Below are positions 24,701 to 33,455 of a DNA stretch of 64,000 nucleotides, piece after piece. This DNA comes from Pseudomonadota bacterium (GTDB lineage Bacteria > Pseudomonadota > Gammaproteobacteria > Burkholderiales > Methylophilaceae). The notes below the pieces were generated by a model that had not been told where the DNA came from, ran no database searches, and saw only the letters and a list, made by a program, of their open reading frames with translations. Position 1 is the stretch's first letter; the number at the start of each line of letters is the position of its first letter. The position numbers and the translations under genes are program-made. The stretch spans positions 62,001 to 126,000 of the forward strand of contig JAKQIT010000048.1 in the NCBI GenBank assembly GCA_029556915.1, read 5' to 3'.

Positions 24701-25736
24701 TTGGAATCAACCAGTGAATTTTACCAGCCAGTTTTTTTGAGACAAAAATCTGTGCGTTCGCATCAATCACCATAAAATCATCTATGCCAAATGCAGCGGC
24801 AGCTAACTTTCTATTTTTAGGAGTTTCAATGAAAATAGGCTTAGAGGTGACGTCAGATAATACACCTGCTTGCGATTGATTGATAGCTTGTGGTGGCACC
24901 AAAACCGTCACTGATTGCGTATCTTGCGCAGGGTAGCCTGTACGCGGATCAATAATATGGCAATAACGCTTATCACCCAGCATAAAATAGCGCTGATAAT
25001 CGCCAGAAGTGCCTACCGCCCAACCATCAGCTAAATCAATCGTAGCGATAGCAGTGGGTTGGCGCGGATGCTGAATGCCCACCCGCCAAGTGGCATCACC
25101 ATGTTTTCCCAGTGCAATGACGTTGCCGCCGATGTTAATGAGCGCATTTTTAACACCTTGTTTGCGTAAGTAATTGGCCGCTGTATCCAGCGCGTAACCT
25201 TTGGCATAGCCGCCTAAATCAAGCTTTACTGTTGGATTTTTGCTGTAAACGGTATTATTATCAATGACAATATCGGTCATGCGCGGCTGCGCGTGGATAA
25301 GATTTTTAATCTCAGCTTCGTTTATATTGACTACTGCAAATTCATCACGCTGAAAGCCCCAGGAGCTAATTAAATGGCCAATGGCGGGGTTAAATAAACC
25401 GTTAGATTTTTCGGATAATACGGTCGCATCGGCAATGATTGCGGCTAAATCAGGGCTGATTTTGATGGTTTGATTGGCTTGAGAAAATGCAGCGTTGATC
25501 TGCTGAAGTTCGCTAGGCTTGCCTGTTGAAATAGGTTTCCAAGCGTGCAAACGATTGTGCAAACTCTGGAAATCTTGCTGAATATGGTCAGCCAATTGAC
25601 GAGCGCGCTCGTCAGTTTCGCCATAAATGCTGATGTCCACCAGCGTGCCAAACACGTAACTTTGGCTGTGATAAAGTGGCTCGCGCGCGCAGCTGGTGAG
25701 TAAAAAAAACAATAAAAAAAATGCGTTTCGCAACAC
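24675..25736 (-). CDS. apbE: FAD:protein FMN transferase (ApbE), lipoprotein
   Basis: 353 residues, with an N-terminal lipoprotein signal (FFLLTSCA, lipobox Cys at about residue 16). The ApbE domain shows FGTLVDI near 30, LDLGGYAKGYALD near 172 (FAD/Mg site), INIGGNVIALG near 200, and HIIDPRTGYPA near 260. It transfers FMN from FAD to Thr/Ser of periplasmic or membrane redox proteins. First gene of the apbE/NusG-II/Gx cluster. No target flavoprotein is encoded in the window. Confidence 0.93.
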   Translation of the reverse strand: MLRNAFFLLFFLLTSCAREPLYHSQSYVFGTLVDISIYGETDERARQLADHIQQDFQSLHNRLHAWKPISTGKPSELQQINAAFSQANQTIKISPDLAAIIADATVLSEKSNGLFNPAIGHLISSWGFQRDEFAVVNINEAEIKNLIHAQPRMTDIVIDNNTVYSKNPTVKLDLGGYAKGYALDTAANYLRKQGVKNALINIGGNVIALGKHGDATWRVGIQHPRQPTAIATIDLADGWAVGTSGDYQRYFMLGDKRYCHIIDPRTGYPAQDTQSVTVLVPPQAINQSQAGVLSDVTSKPIFIETPKNRKLAAAAFGIDDFMVIDANAQIFVSKKLAGKIHWLIPNVQFKAID

Positions 25737-25743
25737 GCGAAAT

Positions 25744-25800
25744 CCCCCGAGAAAATTTCATGCCTCTGTAAGCCGCATAGAATAAGGCTTCCAGAGGGGG
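25744..25800 (-). repeat. 3'-end hairpin repeat, copy 1 (after gshB)
   Basis: On the minus strand, the element follows the gshB stop: arms CCTCTG.AAGCC and GGCTT.CAGAGG with about 11 bases between, then an A/T stretch and a CTCGGGGG tail. It matches five other copies in the window. It may terminate gshB transcription before apbE. Confidence 0.75.
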
Positions 25801-25842
25801 TAAAAAGATGTGTGTTAAAAAAATAGCAAAAATATGCTTTTT

Positions 25843-26784
25843 TTAGAAGTTATTTACGCACATTTTACTAAGTGCATCCATGAATATTGTTGCGGGCTTG
25901 CAGTCTGTTTGCGCGGCAATTTCCACCATCCCTGTGGGGCTAGTCACGTTGATTTCAGTGAGATGTTCGCCAATCACATCTAAGCCGACCAAAAATAAGC
26001 CTTCAGCTTTTAATGTTTTTCCAACAGTGCTGGCAATTTCAAAATCGCGCGCGCTTAAGGCTTGGGCCACGCCTTTGCCACCCGCCGCTAAATTACCGCG
26101 CGTTTCTCCCGCTTTGGGGATGCGTGCAAGCGCGTAAGGCAGTGGTTCGCCATCAATAATAATAATACGTTTGTCGCCCTGCAAAATGGCGGGCAAATAG
26201 CGCTGCGCCATAATCGTGCGTGCGCCAAATTGGGTAATCGTCTCTAAAATCACGCTAATATTGGGGTCATTACGCGTTAATCTAAAAATGCTACTACCGC
26301 CCATGCCGTCGAGCGGTTTAACCACAATGTCTTGATGTTGAACGAGAAAATCACGAATTAAATCGCTATTAGCGGCAACTAAAAATTCAGGCGCAAATTG
26401 CGCAAAGCGCGTGACGGAGAGTTTTTCGTTCCAGCTACGAATGGCGCTTGGGCTGTTGTAAACCTTTGCACCTTGCGCTACGGCGATTTCTAACAAATAC
26501 GTGCTGTACAAATATTCATTATCAAATGGCGGGTCTTTGCGCATGATGATGGCGTCAAAGTCTGTTGGAAAGAACTCATTTTCATCTTCTACGCTAAAGG
26601 CATTCTCGGTAAAGTTAAAAACTTGCGCTTTGACTTTGGCAATGTTGGCACGCAAAAATAAATCGTGCTGTTTGCACACGTAAAGTGTGTCGCCACGCAG
26701 GCTCGCCTCGCGCATAATGGCAAGGCTGGTATCTTTGTAGGGTTTTAGGCTATTAAGCGGGTCAAGAATAAACAGTAGTTTCAT
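25843..26784 (-). CDS. gshB: Glutathione synthetase
   Basis: 313 residues from the ATG at 26784 (KLLFILDPL start, typical of GshB; the frame is open to 26829 within the gshA end). ATP-grasp features include the N-terminal FILDPL...KPYKDTS, RKDPPFDNEYLYSTY near 95, VVKPLDGMGGSSIFRL near 170, and EINVTSPTG near 290. It joins gamma-glutamylcysteine and glycine using ATP. It directly follows gshA on the same strand with a ten-base gap; both steps of glutathione synthesis are therefore in one operon. Confidence 0.95.
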   Translation of the reverse strand: MKLLFILDPLNSLKPYKDTSLAIMREASLRGDTLYVCKQHDLFLRANIAKVKAQVFNFTENAFSVEDENEFFPTDFDAIIMRKDPPFDNEYLYSTYLLEIAVAQGAKVYNSPSAIRSWNEKLSVTRFAQFAPEFLVAANSDLIRDFLVQHQDIVVKPLDGMGGSSIFRLTRNDPNISVILETITQFGARTIMAQRYLPAILQGDKRIIIIDGEPLPYALARIPKAGETRGNLAAGGKGVAQALSARDFEIASTVGKTLKAEGLFLVGLDVIGEHLTEINVTSPTGMVEIAAQTDCKPATIFMDALSKMCVNNF

Positions 26785-26794
26785 CTTATTTTGC

Positions 26795-28090
26795 CTATTG
26801 ATTAAGCGGGTCTTGCTCTTGTAGCTCAATGGCGGCGGCCAGTAAGGCTAAACGTGCCACAACGCCATACGCATAAAAACGATTGGGTGGTGCATCGGGT
26901 GCACCGGCGCAATCAGGCATAGAGCAGGGTTTTTCGAAAGCTAAGGGGACAAAATGTGAGCCTGGTGCATTGAGGTTTTCATCTATACCGCGTTCGGTAT
27001 GCACGCGGTAAAATCCACCAATGACAAAATGATCCATCATATACACCACAGGTTCGGCCACGCCATCATTCATACTTTCAAAGGTATAAACCCCTTCTTG
27101 AATAATCACTTCTGTGACTTGCAAGCCCTCTTTCACCACCGACATTTTATTGCGTGCTTTACGGTTTAAATCACGCACATCATCAGGTGACTTTACCGTC
27201 ATAATGCCCATGCCATAGGTGCCAGCATTAGCTTTTACAATCACAAACGGTTCTTGCGTTACGCCATATTGAGCATATTTTACTTTGATTTTTTCGATTA
27301 ACTCTTCAACTTTCTGTGCCAAGCATTCCTCGCCCGTACGTGCCTGAAAATCAATCTCACCACAAGTTTCAAAATACGGATTGAGTAGCCATTCATCAAT
27401 GTCCAGTAATTGCGCAAACTCACTCGCCACGCGATTATAAGCACTAAAATGTTGTGATTTTTTACGCGTACTCCAACCTGCATGCAAAGGCGGAATCAAA
27501 TTTTGCTCTAAATTTTTAAGAATTTCAGGAACACCACCTGACAAATCATTGTTGAGTAAAATTGCGCAGCTATCAAAATCTCCCAAGACTTTATTAACCA
27601 GCTTCACTCGGTTTCCAACGCGAACGACAGGCTCAAGAAGCAGGGGCTGGCCATCGTGCGCTAATAGTGTGGTAGGTTCGGTTATTTCAGGTGAAATACT
27701 ACCGACACGTACATCCAAACCCGCTGCTTTCATGATGTTAACCAGCTCTACCACATTGCGTAGATAGTAAGTATTGCGTGTATGATTTTCAGGAATAATC
27801 AGTAAGCGATGCGCTTCAGGGCACACTTTTTCAACTGCAATTTGTGCCGCTTGCACGCTGAGGGGCAAAAATGCTGGATTAAGGTTGTTAAAGCCAGCGG
27901 GAAATAAATTGGTGTCCACAGGAGCAAGTTTGAACCCAGAGTTGCGTAAATCTACGCTGGCATAAAATGGCGCTGCAAATTCTAACCATTGCGAGCGGAA
28001 CCAATGTTCAATTTTTGGCTGTGCTTCAAGCATGCGCTTTTCGAGCGATAACAACGGGCCATTAAGTGCGGTAGTTAAGTGCGGAACCAT
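26795..28090 (-). CDS. gshA: Glutamate-cysteine ligase (Acidithiobacillus-type GshA)
   Basis: 431 residues, belonging to the short proteobacterial glutamate-cysteine ligase family (TIGR02049 type), not the E. coli form. Recognisable segments are NHTRN near 97, VIVKANAGTYGMGIM near 283-297 (nucleotide-binding), and YGVVARLALLAAAIELQEQ at the C-terminus. It makes gamma-glutamylcysteine, the first step of glutathione synthesis. AAAGGA precedes the ATG at 28090. It is followed by gshB. Confidence 0.93.
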   Translation of the reverse strand: MVPHLTTALNGPLLSLEKRMLEAQPKIEHWFRSQWLEFAAPFYASVDLRNSGFKLAPVDTNLFPAGFNNLNPAFLPLSVQAAQIAVEKVCPEAHRLLIIPENHTRNTYYLRNVVELVNIMKAAGLDVRVGSISPEITEPTTLLAHDGQPLLLEPVVRVGNRVKLVNKVLGDFDSCAILLNNDLSGGVPEILKNLEQNLIPPLHAGWSTRKKSQHFSAYNRVASEFAQLLDIDEWLLNPYFETCGEIDFQARTGEECLAQKVEELIEKIKVKYAQYGVTQEPFVIVKANAGTYGMGIMTVKSPDDVRDLNRKARNKMSVVKEGLQVTEVIIQEGVYTFESMNDGVAEPVVYMMDHFVIGGFYRVHTERGIDENLNAPGSHFVPLAFEKPCSMPDCAGAPDAPPNRFYAYGVVARLALLAAAIELQEQDPLNQ

Positions 28091-28128
28091 GATTTTCCTT
28101 TAGGTAATACTGTGTGCAAGCGCAACCA

Positions 28129-29076
28129 TTATATTAGTTGTGCTTGCGCGTCAGCATGATAGCTACTTCTTACCATGGGGCCACTAGCGGTATTATTAAA
28201 GCCCATCTGCATCGCTTTTTGCTTTAAATCATCAAAAATAGTGGGCTCTACATAGCGCATCACCGGATGGTGGTGAACGCTAGGTTGCAAATATTGGCCT
28301 AAAGTTAGCATGCTCACTTGATTTGCACGCAAATCACGCATCACCTCTAAAATTTCTTCATCGGTCTCACCTAACCCTAACATCAGGCCAGATTTAGTTG
28401 GGATATGTGGATACATCTCAGAAAATGTTTTGAGTAAATTCAGTGAGTTTTGATAATCGGAGCCTGGCCTTGCTTGTTTGTATAAGCGTGGCACCGTTTC
28501 AAGATTATGGTTCATCACATCGGGTGGGGCATGCTTTAAAATTTGCATCGCTACATCTAAACGCCCACGAAAATCGGGCACGAGAATTTCGATTTTAATT
28601 TGGGGTGAGTAAGTGCGAACAGCCTTTATGCAATCAACAAAATGCTGAGCACCACCATCTTTTAAATCATCACGGTCAACACTGGTGATGACCACATACT
28701 TGAGCTGCATTTGGGCGATAGTGCGCGCTAAGTTTTCAGGTTCATTCTCATCAGGAGGTAAAGGTTTGCCGTGGGCAACATCGCAAAATGGGCAGCGGCG
28801 CGTGCAAATATCGCCCAAAATCATAAATGTTGCGGTGCCACCACTAAAGCATTCACCAATATTAGGGCAGCTCGCTTCTTCACAAACTGTGTGTAAGTTA
28901 TTTTCACGCAAAATATTTTTAATGTCCTGATAACGTTTGCTATCGGGTACTTTCATGCGTATCCACTCTGGTTTGCGTTGTATCGGTTGTGGAATAATTT
29001 TGATAGGAATGCGTGAAGTTTTGGCAGCATCAACTTCTTTGACACCAGCTACTTTTTTTGTTGTGATTTGTGTCAT
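28129..29076 (-). CDS. lipA: Lipoyl synthase
   Basis: 315 residues. The auxiliary cluster cysteines are C65, C70 and C76 ([12 protein letters not shown]) and the radical-SAM cysteines C91, C95 and C98 (CTRRCPFC). The C-terminus contains the RSSYHADAQ segment with the conserved Ser that ligates the auxiliary cluster. It inserts two sulfurs into octanoyl groups on lipoyl domains. The start overlaps the stop of lipB (four bases), so the two genes are translationally coupled. Confidence 0.97.
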   Translation of the reverse strand: MTQITTKKVAGVKEVDAAKTSRIPIKIIPQPIQRKPEWIRMKVPDSKRYQDIKNILRENNLHTVCEEASCPNIGECFSGGTATFMILGDICTRRCPFCDVAHGKPLPPDENEPENLARTIAQMQLKYVVITSVDRDDLKDGGAQHFVDCIKAVRTYSPQIKIEILVPDFRGRLDVAMQILKHAPPDVMNHNLETVPRLYKQARPGSDYQNSLNLLKTFSEMYPHIPTKSGLMLGLGETDEEILEVMRDLRANQVSMLTLGQYLQPSVHHHPVMRYVEPTIFDDLKQKAMQMGFNNTASGPMVRSSYHADAQAQLI

Positions 29077-29687
29077 ATTTTTGCCAATTTATCTGCGAGA
29101 ATTTGCAACAATCTAATGCCCACCTCATCTACAGTTAATGGAATGCCCAAATCTTGCATTTGCGTTACCTCCAATCCAGCGTAACCGCATGGGTCAATCG
29201 CACTAAAAGGAGTTAAATCCATTGCCACATTTAAACTTAAGCCATGGTAGCAACAGTTGTTTTTTAAGCGTAAACCCAATGCAGCTATTTTTTTTTCATT
29301 AATGTACACGCCTGGCGCATCTGTGCGGGCAATTGCGGCAACGTTGAAACGCGCTAACAAAGAGATAATACTACTTTCAATCATGCTGACCAATTGCCGC
29401 ACACTAATTTTGCGGCGATTTAAATCGACAAGTAAATAAATAACTACCTGCCCTAAACCGTGATAAGTGATTTTTCCACCTCGATCAATTTCAATGAGTG
29501 GAATATCATCTCGCAAAGGAGGCCTCACATTTTTGCGATTTAGACCTAAAGTGTAAACTGCAGGGTGCTGTGTGAGCCAAAGCTCATCAGGCGTGTTACT
29601 ACTGCGATTTTGCGTAAAGTCTTGCATGGCGTGCCAAGTGACTTCAAAGTCAGTGACACCTAAATGCTTCACAATGGGATACAACAC
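29073..29687 (-). CDS. lipB: Octanoyltransferase LipB
   Basis: 204 residues; transfers octanoyl from acyl carrier protein to lipoyl domains, supplying LipA. Motifs: [20 protein letters not shown] near residues 70-89, the catalytic Lys in EKKIAALG, and the catalytic Cys in DPCGYAG near 167. The longest start is GTG at 29687; no strong ribosome site is visible, so an internal GTG at 29672 is possible. It lies upstream of and overlaps lipA, with a DUF493 gene 15 bases before it, a common arrangement. Confidence 0.95.
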   Translation of the reverse strand: MLYPIVKHLGVTDFEVTWHAMQDFTQNRSSNTPDELWLTQHPAVYTLGLNRKNVRPPLRDDIPLIEIDRGGKITYHGLGQVVIYLLVDLNRRKISVRQLVSMIESSIISLLARFNVAAIARTDAPGVYINEKKIAALGLRLKNNCCYHGLSLNVAMDLTPFSAIDPCGYAGLEVTQMQDLGIPLTVDEVGIRLLQILADKLAKI

Positions 29688-29702
29688 AGCAGTAGTGAAT
29701 TG

Positions 29703-29981
29703 TTAAAGTGTGAATATTACCAGCGGATGTGCGCTGATGACGCGATAAATATTATTTAGTTCTAGTTGAGAGTGAACGTGCACAGTACAGGTAAGGCTAA
29801 GATATTTGCCACCGGAGCTTGCCCGCATTTCAACATTGTTAGCGTTAAAACTTGGCTGTTTAGTTTGTATTAAATCAATAATAGTTTGCGCAAAGTGCTC
29901 TTGCGTTTCCCCCATTACTTTAATGGGAAAGTTACAGGGGAAGTCAATTAAAGGTGGCGGTGTTTGATGATTACTCGTCAT
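29703..29981 (-). CDS. DUF493 (YbeD-like) protein
   Basis: 92 residues from ATG 29981; the frame reaches 30026, but that would overlap the dacA end. It has the DUF493 ferredoxin-like pattern: LIDFPCNFPIKVMG, SSGGKYLSLTCTV and a final IYRVISAHPLVIFTL. E. coli YbeD occupies the same place between dacA and lipB. It is regarded as a small regulatory (ACT-like) protein of unknown ligand. Confidence 0.9.
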   Translation of the reverse strand: MTSNHQTPPPLIDFPCNFPIKVMGETQEHFAQTIIDLIQTKQPSFNANNVEMRASSGGKYLSLTCTVHVHSQLELNNIYRVISAHPLVIFTL

Positions 29982-29995
29982 GAACGTAGAAAAAA

Positions 29996-31153
29996 TTATT
30001 GCATCATTAATTTCATCGAATCCCATGCGCGACCAAAAAAACCGGCCTCTTCAATTGATTTTGCAGCAACTAAATTGCGCTCATCAATTAACTTGTCGCC
30101 TAACATGAATTTTACATTACCAATATTTTGCCCTTTTTTAATTGGGGCAATCAGGGGTTGGGTGCTAGATATCACCGCTTTTACCTTGGCGTACTCACCT
30201 TTAGGTAGTGTAATGTAGAACTCATTTTCAACAGTAGAAAGTAGCTGGTCTTCAGTACCCTTCCAAACCTTGAGCGGTTGACCTACATTTTGGCCTTTTT
30301 TATACACCAAGGTGGTGTCGTAGTACTGAAAGCTGTAATTCAACAGTTTTTGACTTTCGCTAGCTCTTGCCGCATCGCTAGCTGCGCCAAGCACTACAGA
30401 AAGGCGCCGAATGCCATCGCGTTTTGCAGATGAAATTAAACAGTAACCAGCTGATTCAGTGTGTCCAGTTTTCATGCCATCCACGTTGGGGTCCAGCCAT
30501 AGCAAACGATTACGGTTTGGCTGTTTGATTTTATTATAGGTATATTCTTTAACTGAATATAAACGCGCATAGTCTTCAGGAAAATCGTGTATTAATGCAG
30601 CTGCAAGTGTGGCTAAATCGCTAGCCGTCGTGTAGTGCTGTGGATCTGGCAGCCCTGTGGCATTGACGTAATGCGTATTTTTCATCCCCAAGCGTTGTGC
30701 CTCTGTATTCATCATCGTGGCAAACTGTGCCTCAGTACCTGCAATACCTTCTGCTAAGGTAATTGAAGCATCATTACCAGACTGAATAATCATGCCATGC
30801 AAAAGCTCATCAACAGTTACTGGAATTCTTGGCTCAATAAACATTTTAGAGCCTTCTACTTTCCAAGCAAGTTCACTCACAGGTAGAGTTTGGCTAAGTT
30901 TTAAGTGTCCATTTTTAACTGCTTTAAAGCTTAAATATGCAGTCATAATTTTGGTGAGCGAAGCAGGCTCAACACGCATATCCGCATTTTGCTCAGCAAT
31001 AGTACGATTACTGGTGAGATCCTTCAGTAAAAAAGCTTTCACTGCAAGTGTAGGCGCTGGGGCGATGGTATCAGCAGCCTGTAAACTTGTTACATACAAA
31101 ATGCTTGCTGAAAAAATAGTAAAAGTGATTTTTTTAAATAAATTGAATGTCAT
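29996..31153 (-). CDS. dacA: D-alanyl-D-alanine carboxypeptidase (PBP5/6 family)
   Basis: 385 residues with a signal peptide ending in LQA (about residue 26). Penicillin-binding motifs are S65-L-T-K68, S125-G-N127 and K228-T-G230. The C-terminal PBP5 beta domain and an amphipathic membrane-anchoring helix (GFFGRAWDSMKLMMQ) follow. It trims the terminal D-Ala of peptidoglycan pentapeptides in the periplasm. It lies between rlpA and the DUF493-lipB-lipA genes, as in many betaproteobacteria. Confidence 0.95.
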   Translation of the reverse strand: MTFNLFKKITFTIFSASILYVTSLQAADTIAPAPTLAVKAFLLKDLTSNRTIAEQNADMRVEPASLTKIMTAYLSFKAVKNGHLKLSQTLPVSELAWKVEGSKMFIEPRIPVTVDELLHGMIIQSGNDASITLAEGIAGTEAQFATMMNTEAQRLGMKNTHYVNATGLPDPQHYTTASDLATLAAALIHDFPEDYARLYSVKEYTYNKIKQPNRNRLLWLDPNVDGMKTGHTESAGYCLISSAKRDGIRRLSVVLGAASDAARASESQKLLNYSFQYYDTTLVYKKGQNVGQPLKVWKGTEDQLLSTVENEFYITLPKGEYAKVKAVISSTQPLIAPIKKGQNIGNVKFMLGDKLIDERNLVAAKSIEEAGFFGRAWDSMKLMMQ

Positions 31154-31175
31154 TATTTAGTGCGTGCTTAAACAA

Positions 31176-32300
31176 TTAGTTTTTGACGATAGCTGCGATG
31201 CCAAGCTGTTTGCGAATACTACTTGCTGCGGCATCAGCTTCTTTTCTTGTTGCGTAAGGGCCAAGCTTTACGCGATAAAGACCATCATTATACACACTAT
31301 CCAGCCCAACATTTTCGGCAACTGTTAAACCTTGTATTTTCTTTTGCAAAGATTGGCTATTGGCCTCGCTTTTGAAAGCGCCAGCTTGCACAAAATACTG
31401 CAATTTTGAGGTATTAGATTTTTTTGCAGTTGGGCTAGTAGAAATTCCAGTTGCCGCAGTGACTACTGGCGCTGCTGGTTTGGTGGTTGGAGTGTTGGCT
31501 ACTGGCGCAGGTGGTGGAGTTTTTAACTCAGGCTCAGCAGTGATAACGGGTTCAATTTCTACTGGAGTTGTTACTGCAGGCTGCGGCTCAACAGTGGTTT
31601 TTGCTGGAGCTGCTTCGACTGGTTTGATTTCTGGGGAGGTTTTAACGGCCAATACCTCTTTGGGAGCTGGTTTTTGTAAGGCTTTTGCAATGCTTTGATT
31701 GGAGCTAGTGTCTAGCATTTCAACTTCTACTAAAGCACTACCTTGCTCGGCTAATCTCAATTTATAAGCAGCTGCATATGAAAGGTCAATAAGTCTATCG
31801 TGTTTAAATGGGCCACGGTCATTTATCCGAACGATGACTGAACGCCCATTTGCTGGGTTAGTCACTCTTGCATAACTTGGAATAGGCAAAGTAGTATGCG
31901 CAGCGGTCATACTATACATATCATAGACCTCTCCTGAAGAGGTTTGTTTGCCGTGGTAGCGTTTACCATACCACGAAGCCATACCTTGCTTTTTGTATGG
32001 AGTGTAAGCAGTCAAGGGCTTATATTGCATACCTAAAGCTGAATATGGTTTATTAGCACGCTCTAGAGGAGACTCAATTCTTAATTGCGCATCAGGAATT
32101 CCATCAATGTCAGCTGGCGCATCTTCACCTGGGCCATCGTCTAAATAATATCCCCCTGGTTTTTTTGTTTCGCTATCTGATGCTTCAGCCGTGGCAGGCG
32201 GTGTTGGAGATTCAACTTGAGGTTTGTTGCCGATACCAGCGCAAGCTGAAAGTAATGCGATGCTTAATAGTACCGCGCCATTTTTAAGTTTAGAGTTCAT
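31176..32300 (-). CDS. rlpA: Septal ring lytic transglycosylase RlpA, lipoprotein
   Basis: 374 residues from ATG 32300 (GGAATC upstream; the frame is open to 32321). The lipobox is LLSACA. The double-psi beta-barrel RlpA domain has GMASWYGKRYHGKQTSSGE with the catalytic Asp in NDRGPF further on. A long Pro/Thr/Ala/Val-rich linker leads to a C-terminal SPOR domain (YFVQAGAF...YRVKLGPY). It cleaves naked glycan strands at the septum. Located between rodA and dacA. Confidence 0.94.
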   Translation of the reverse strand: MNSKLKNGAVLLSIALLSACAGIGNKPQVESPTPPATAEASDSETKKPGGYYLDDGPGEDAPADIDGIPDAQLRIESPLERANKPYSALGMQYKPLTAYTPYKKQGMASWYGKRYHGKQTSSGEVYDMYSMTAAHTTLPIPSYARVTNPANGRSVIVRINDRGPFKHDRLIDLSYAAAYKLRLAEQGSALVEVEMLDTSSNQSIAKALQKPAPKEVLAVKTSPEIKPVEAAPAKTTVEPQPAVTTPVEIEPVITAEPELKTPPPAPVANTPTTKPAAPVVTAATGISTSPTAKKSNTSKLQYFVQAGAFKSEANSQSLQKKIQGLTVAENVGLDSVYNDGLYRVKLGPYATRKEADAAASSIRKQLGIAAIVKN

Positions 32301-32348
32301 AATGATTCCAATAGCCTTCAAAGATAATTATTATCCGCATATTAAATT

Positions 32349-33455
32349 TTAGTGTGTATGAATACTCATCAATATACCAAAACTTATTGCTAACGTCACC
32401 ATTGATGTACCTCCATAGCTAATAAGTGGGAGTGGAACACCTACGACAGGCAAAATGCCACTCACCATTCCCATGTTAACAAACACATAAGTAAAAAAGG
32501 TCAGTGTAATGCTGCCGGCAAGCAATCTGTTAAAAGTATTTTGTGCTGAAGATGCAATGTAAAGACCGCGTAGAATAATCAGACTGAAAAGCGAAAGTAA
32601 CAGCAAATTTCCAATAAAGCCAAATTCTTCACTAAATACGGCAAAAATAAAATCGGTATGGTGCTCTGGTAAAAAGTCTAATTGGGTTTGTGTTCCATTG
32701 AGCCATCCCTTTCCGTCTACTCCACCAGATCCCACTGCAATCACCGATTGCATGGTGTTGTAGCCAGCGCCTAGGGGGTCTTGAATGTCTCCTAATAGTA
32801 TCTCAATGCGCTTTCTTTGATAATCATGTAGCAAGCCATGGTTGATGAGCATGTCAAGTAGCGGCTGCCTAAAGTGATATACCACAGGAGTAATTACTGC
32901 CAATGATGTAACACTTCCAGTCAATAGTTTCCAATTTAACCCTGCTAGGTACAGAATGTAAAAACCAGAAGCAAAAATCATGATAGACGTGCCTAAATCA
33001 GGCTGCATTTTAATTAGTACAACTGGCACAAACAATAACAAACCAGCAACGATAAAATCACGCGGAGATGCCTTACCTTCAACTTTGGCGAAATACCAAG
33101 CAAGCATCATTGGCAGAGCAATTCGCATCAATTCAGATGGTTGAATTTTAGTAAAACCGATGTTTAGCCATCGTTGTGCGCCCTTACTACTGTAACCAAA
33201 TAGCTCTACAGCAATCAATAAGATAACGCCCAAGACATAAAGTGGTAACGCAAGTCGTTGAAGGTGGTGCGGGGCAATATTAGCTACTGTCCACATGCAG
33301 ATCAATGCAACTGCTATATTGATTGCCTGCTTGTACATATAAGGTGCAGAGGCGCTGTAAATAACAAACAAACCGAGTATTAAAGTGAGAAATAAACAAG
33401 CCATCAAAAAGGCGTCAATTCGCTTACTTATAATATCGAATATCTGATTAATCAT
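32349..33455 (-). CDS. rodA: Rod-shape SEDS glycosyltransferase RodA
   Basis: 368 residues from ATG 33455, which overlaps the end of mrdA by eight bases; the frame is open farther, to 33473. About ten transmembrane segments. SEDS signatures are SSKGAQRWLNIG, FIQPSE-type KIQPSELMRIALP, KMQPDLGTS, LPEHHTDFIFAVFSEEFGF and a GVPLPLISYGGTS end. It polymerises glycan strands for lateral wall growth together with PBP2 (mrdA), encoded just upstream. Confidence 0.95.
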   Translation of the reverse strand: MINQIFDIISKRIDAFLMACLFLTLILGLFVIYSASAPYMYKQAINIAVALICMWTVANIAPHHLQRLALPLYVLGVILLIAVELFGYSSKGAQRWLNIGFTKIQPSELMRIALPMMLAWYFAKVEGKASPRDFIVAGLLLFVPVVLIKMQPDLGTSIMIFASGFYILYLAGLNWKLLTGSVTSLAVITPVVYHFRQPLLDMLINHGLLHDYQRKRIEILLGDIQDPLGAGYNTMQSVIAVGSGGVDGKGWLNGTQTQLDFLPEHHTDFIFAVFSEEFGFIGNLLLLSLFSLIILRGLYIASSAQNTFNRLLAGSITLTFFTYVFVNMGMVSGILPVVGVPLPLISYGGTSMVTLAISFGILMSIHTH

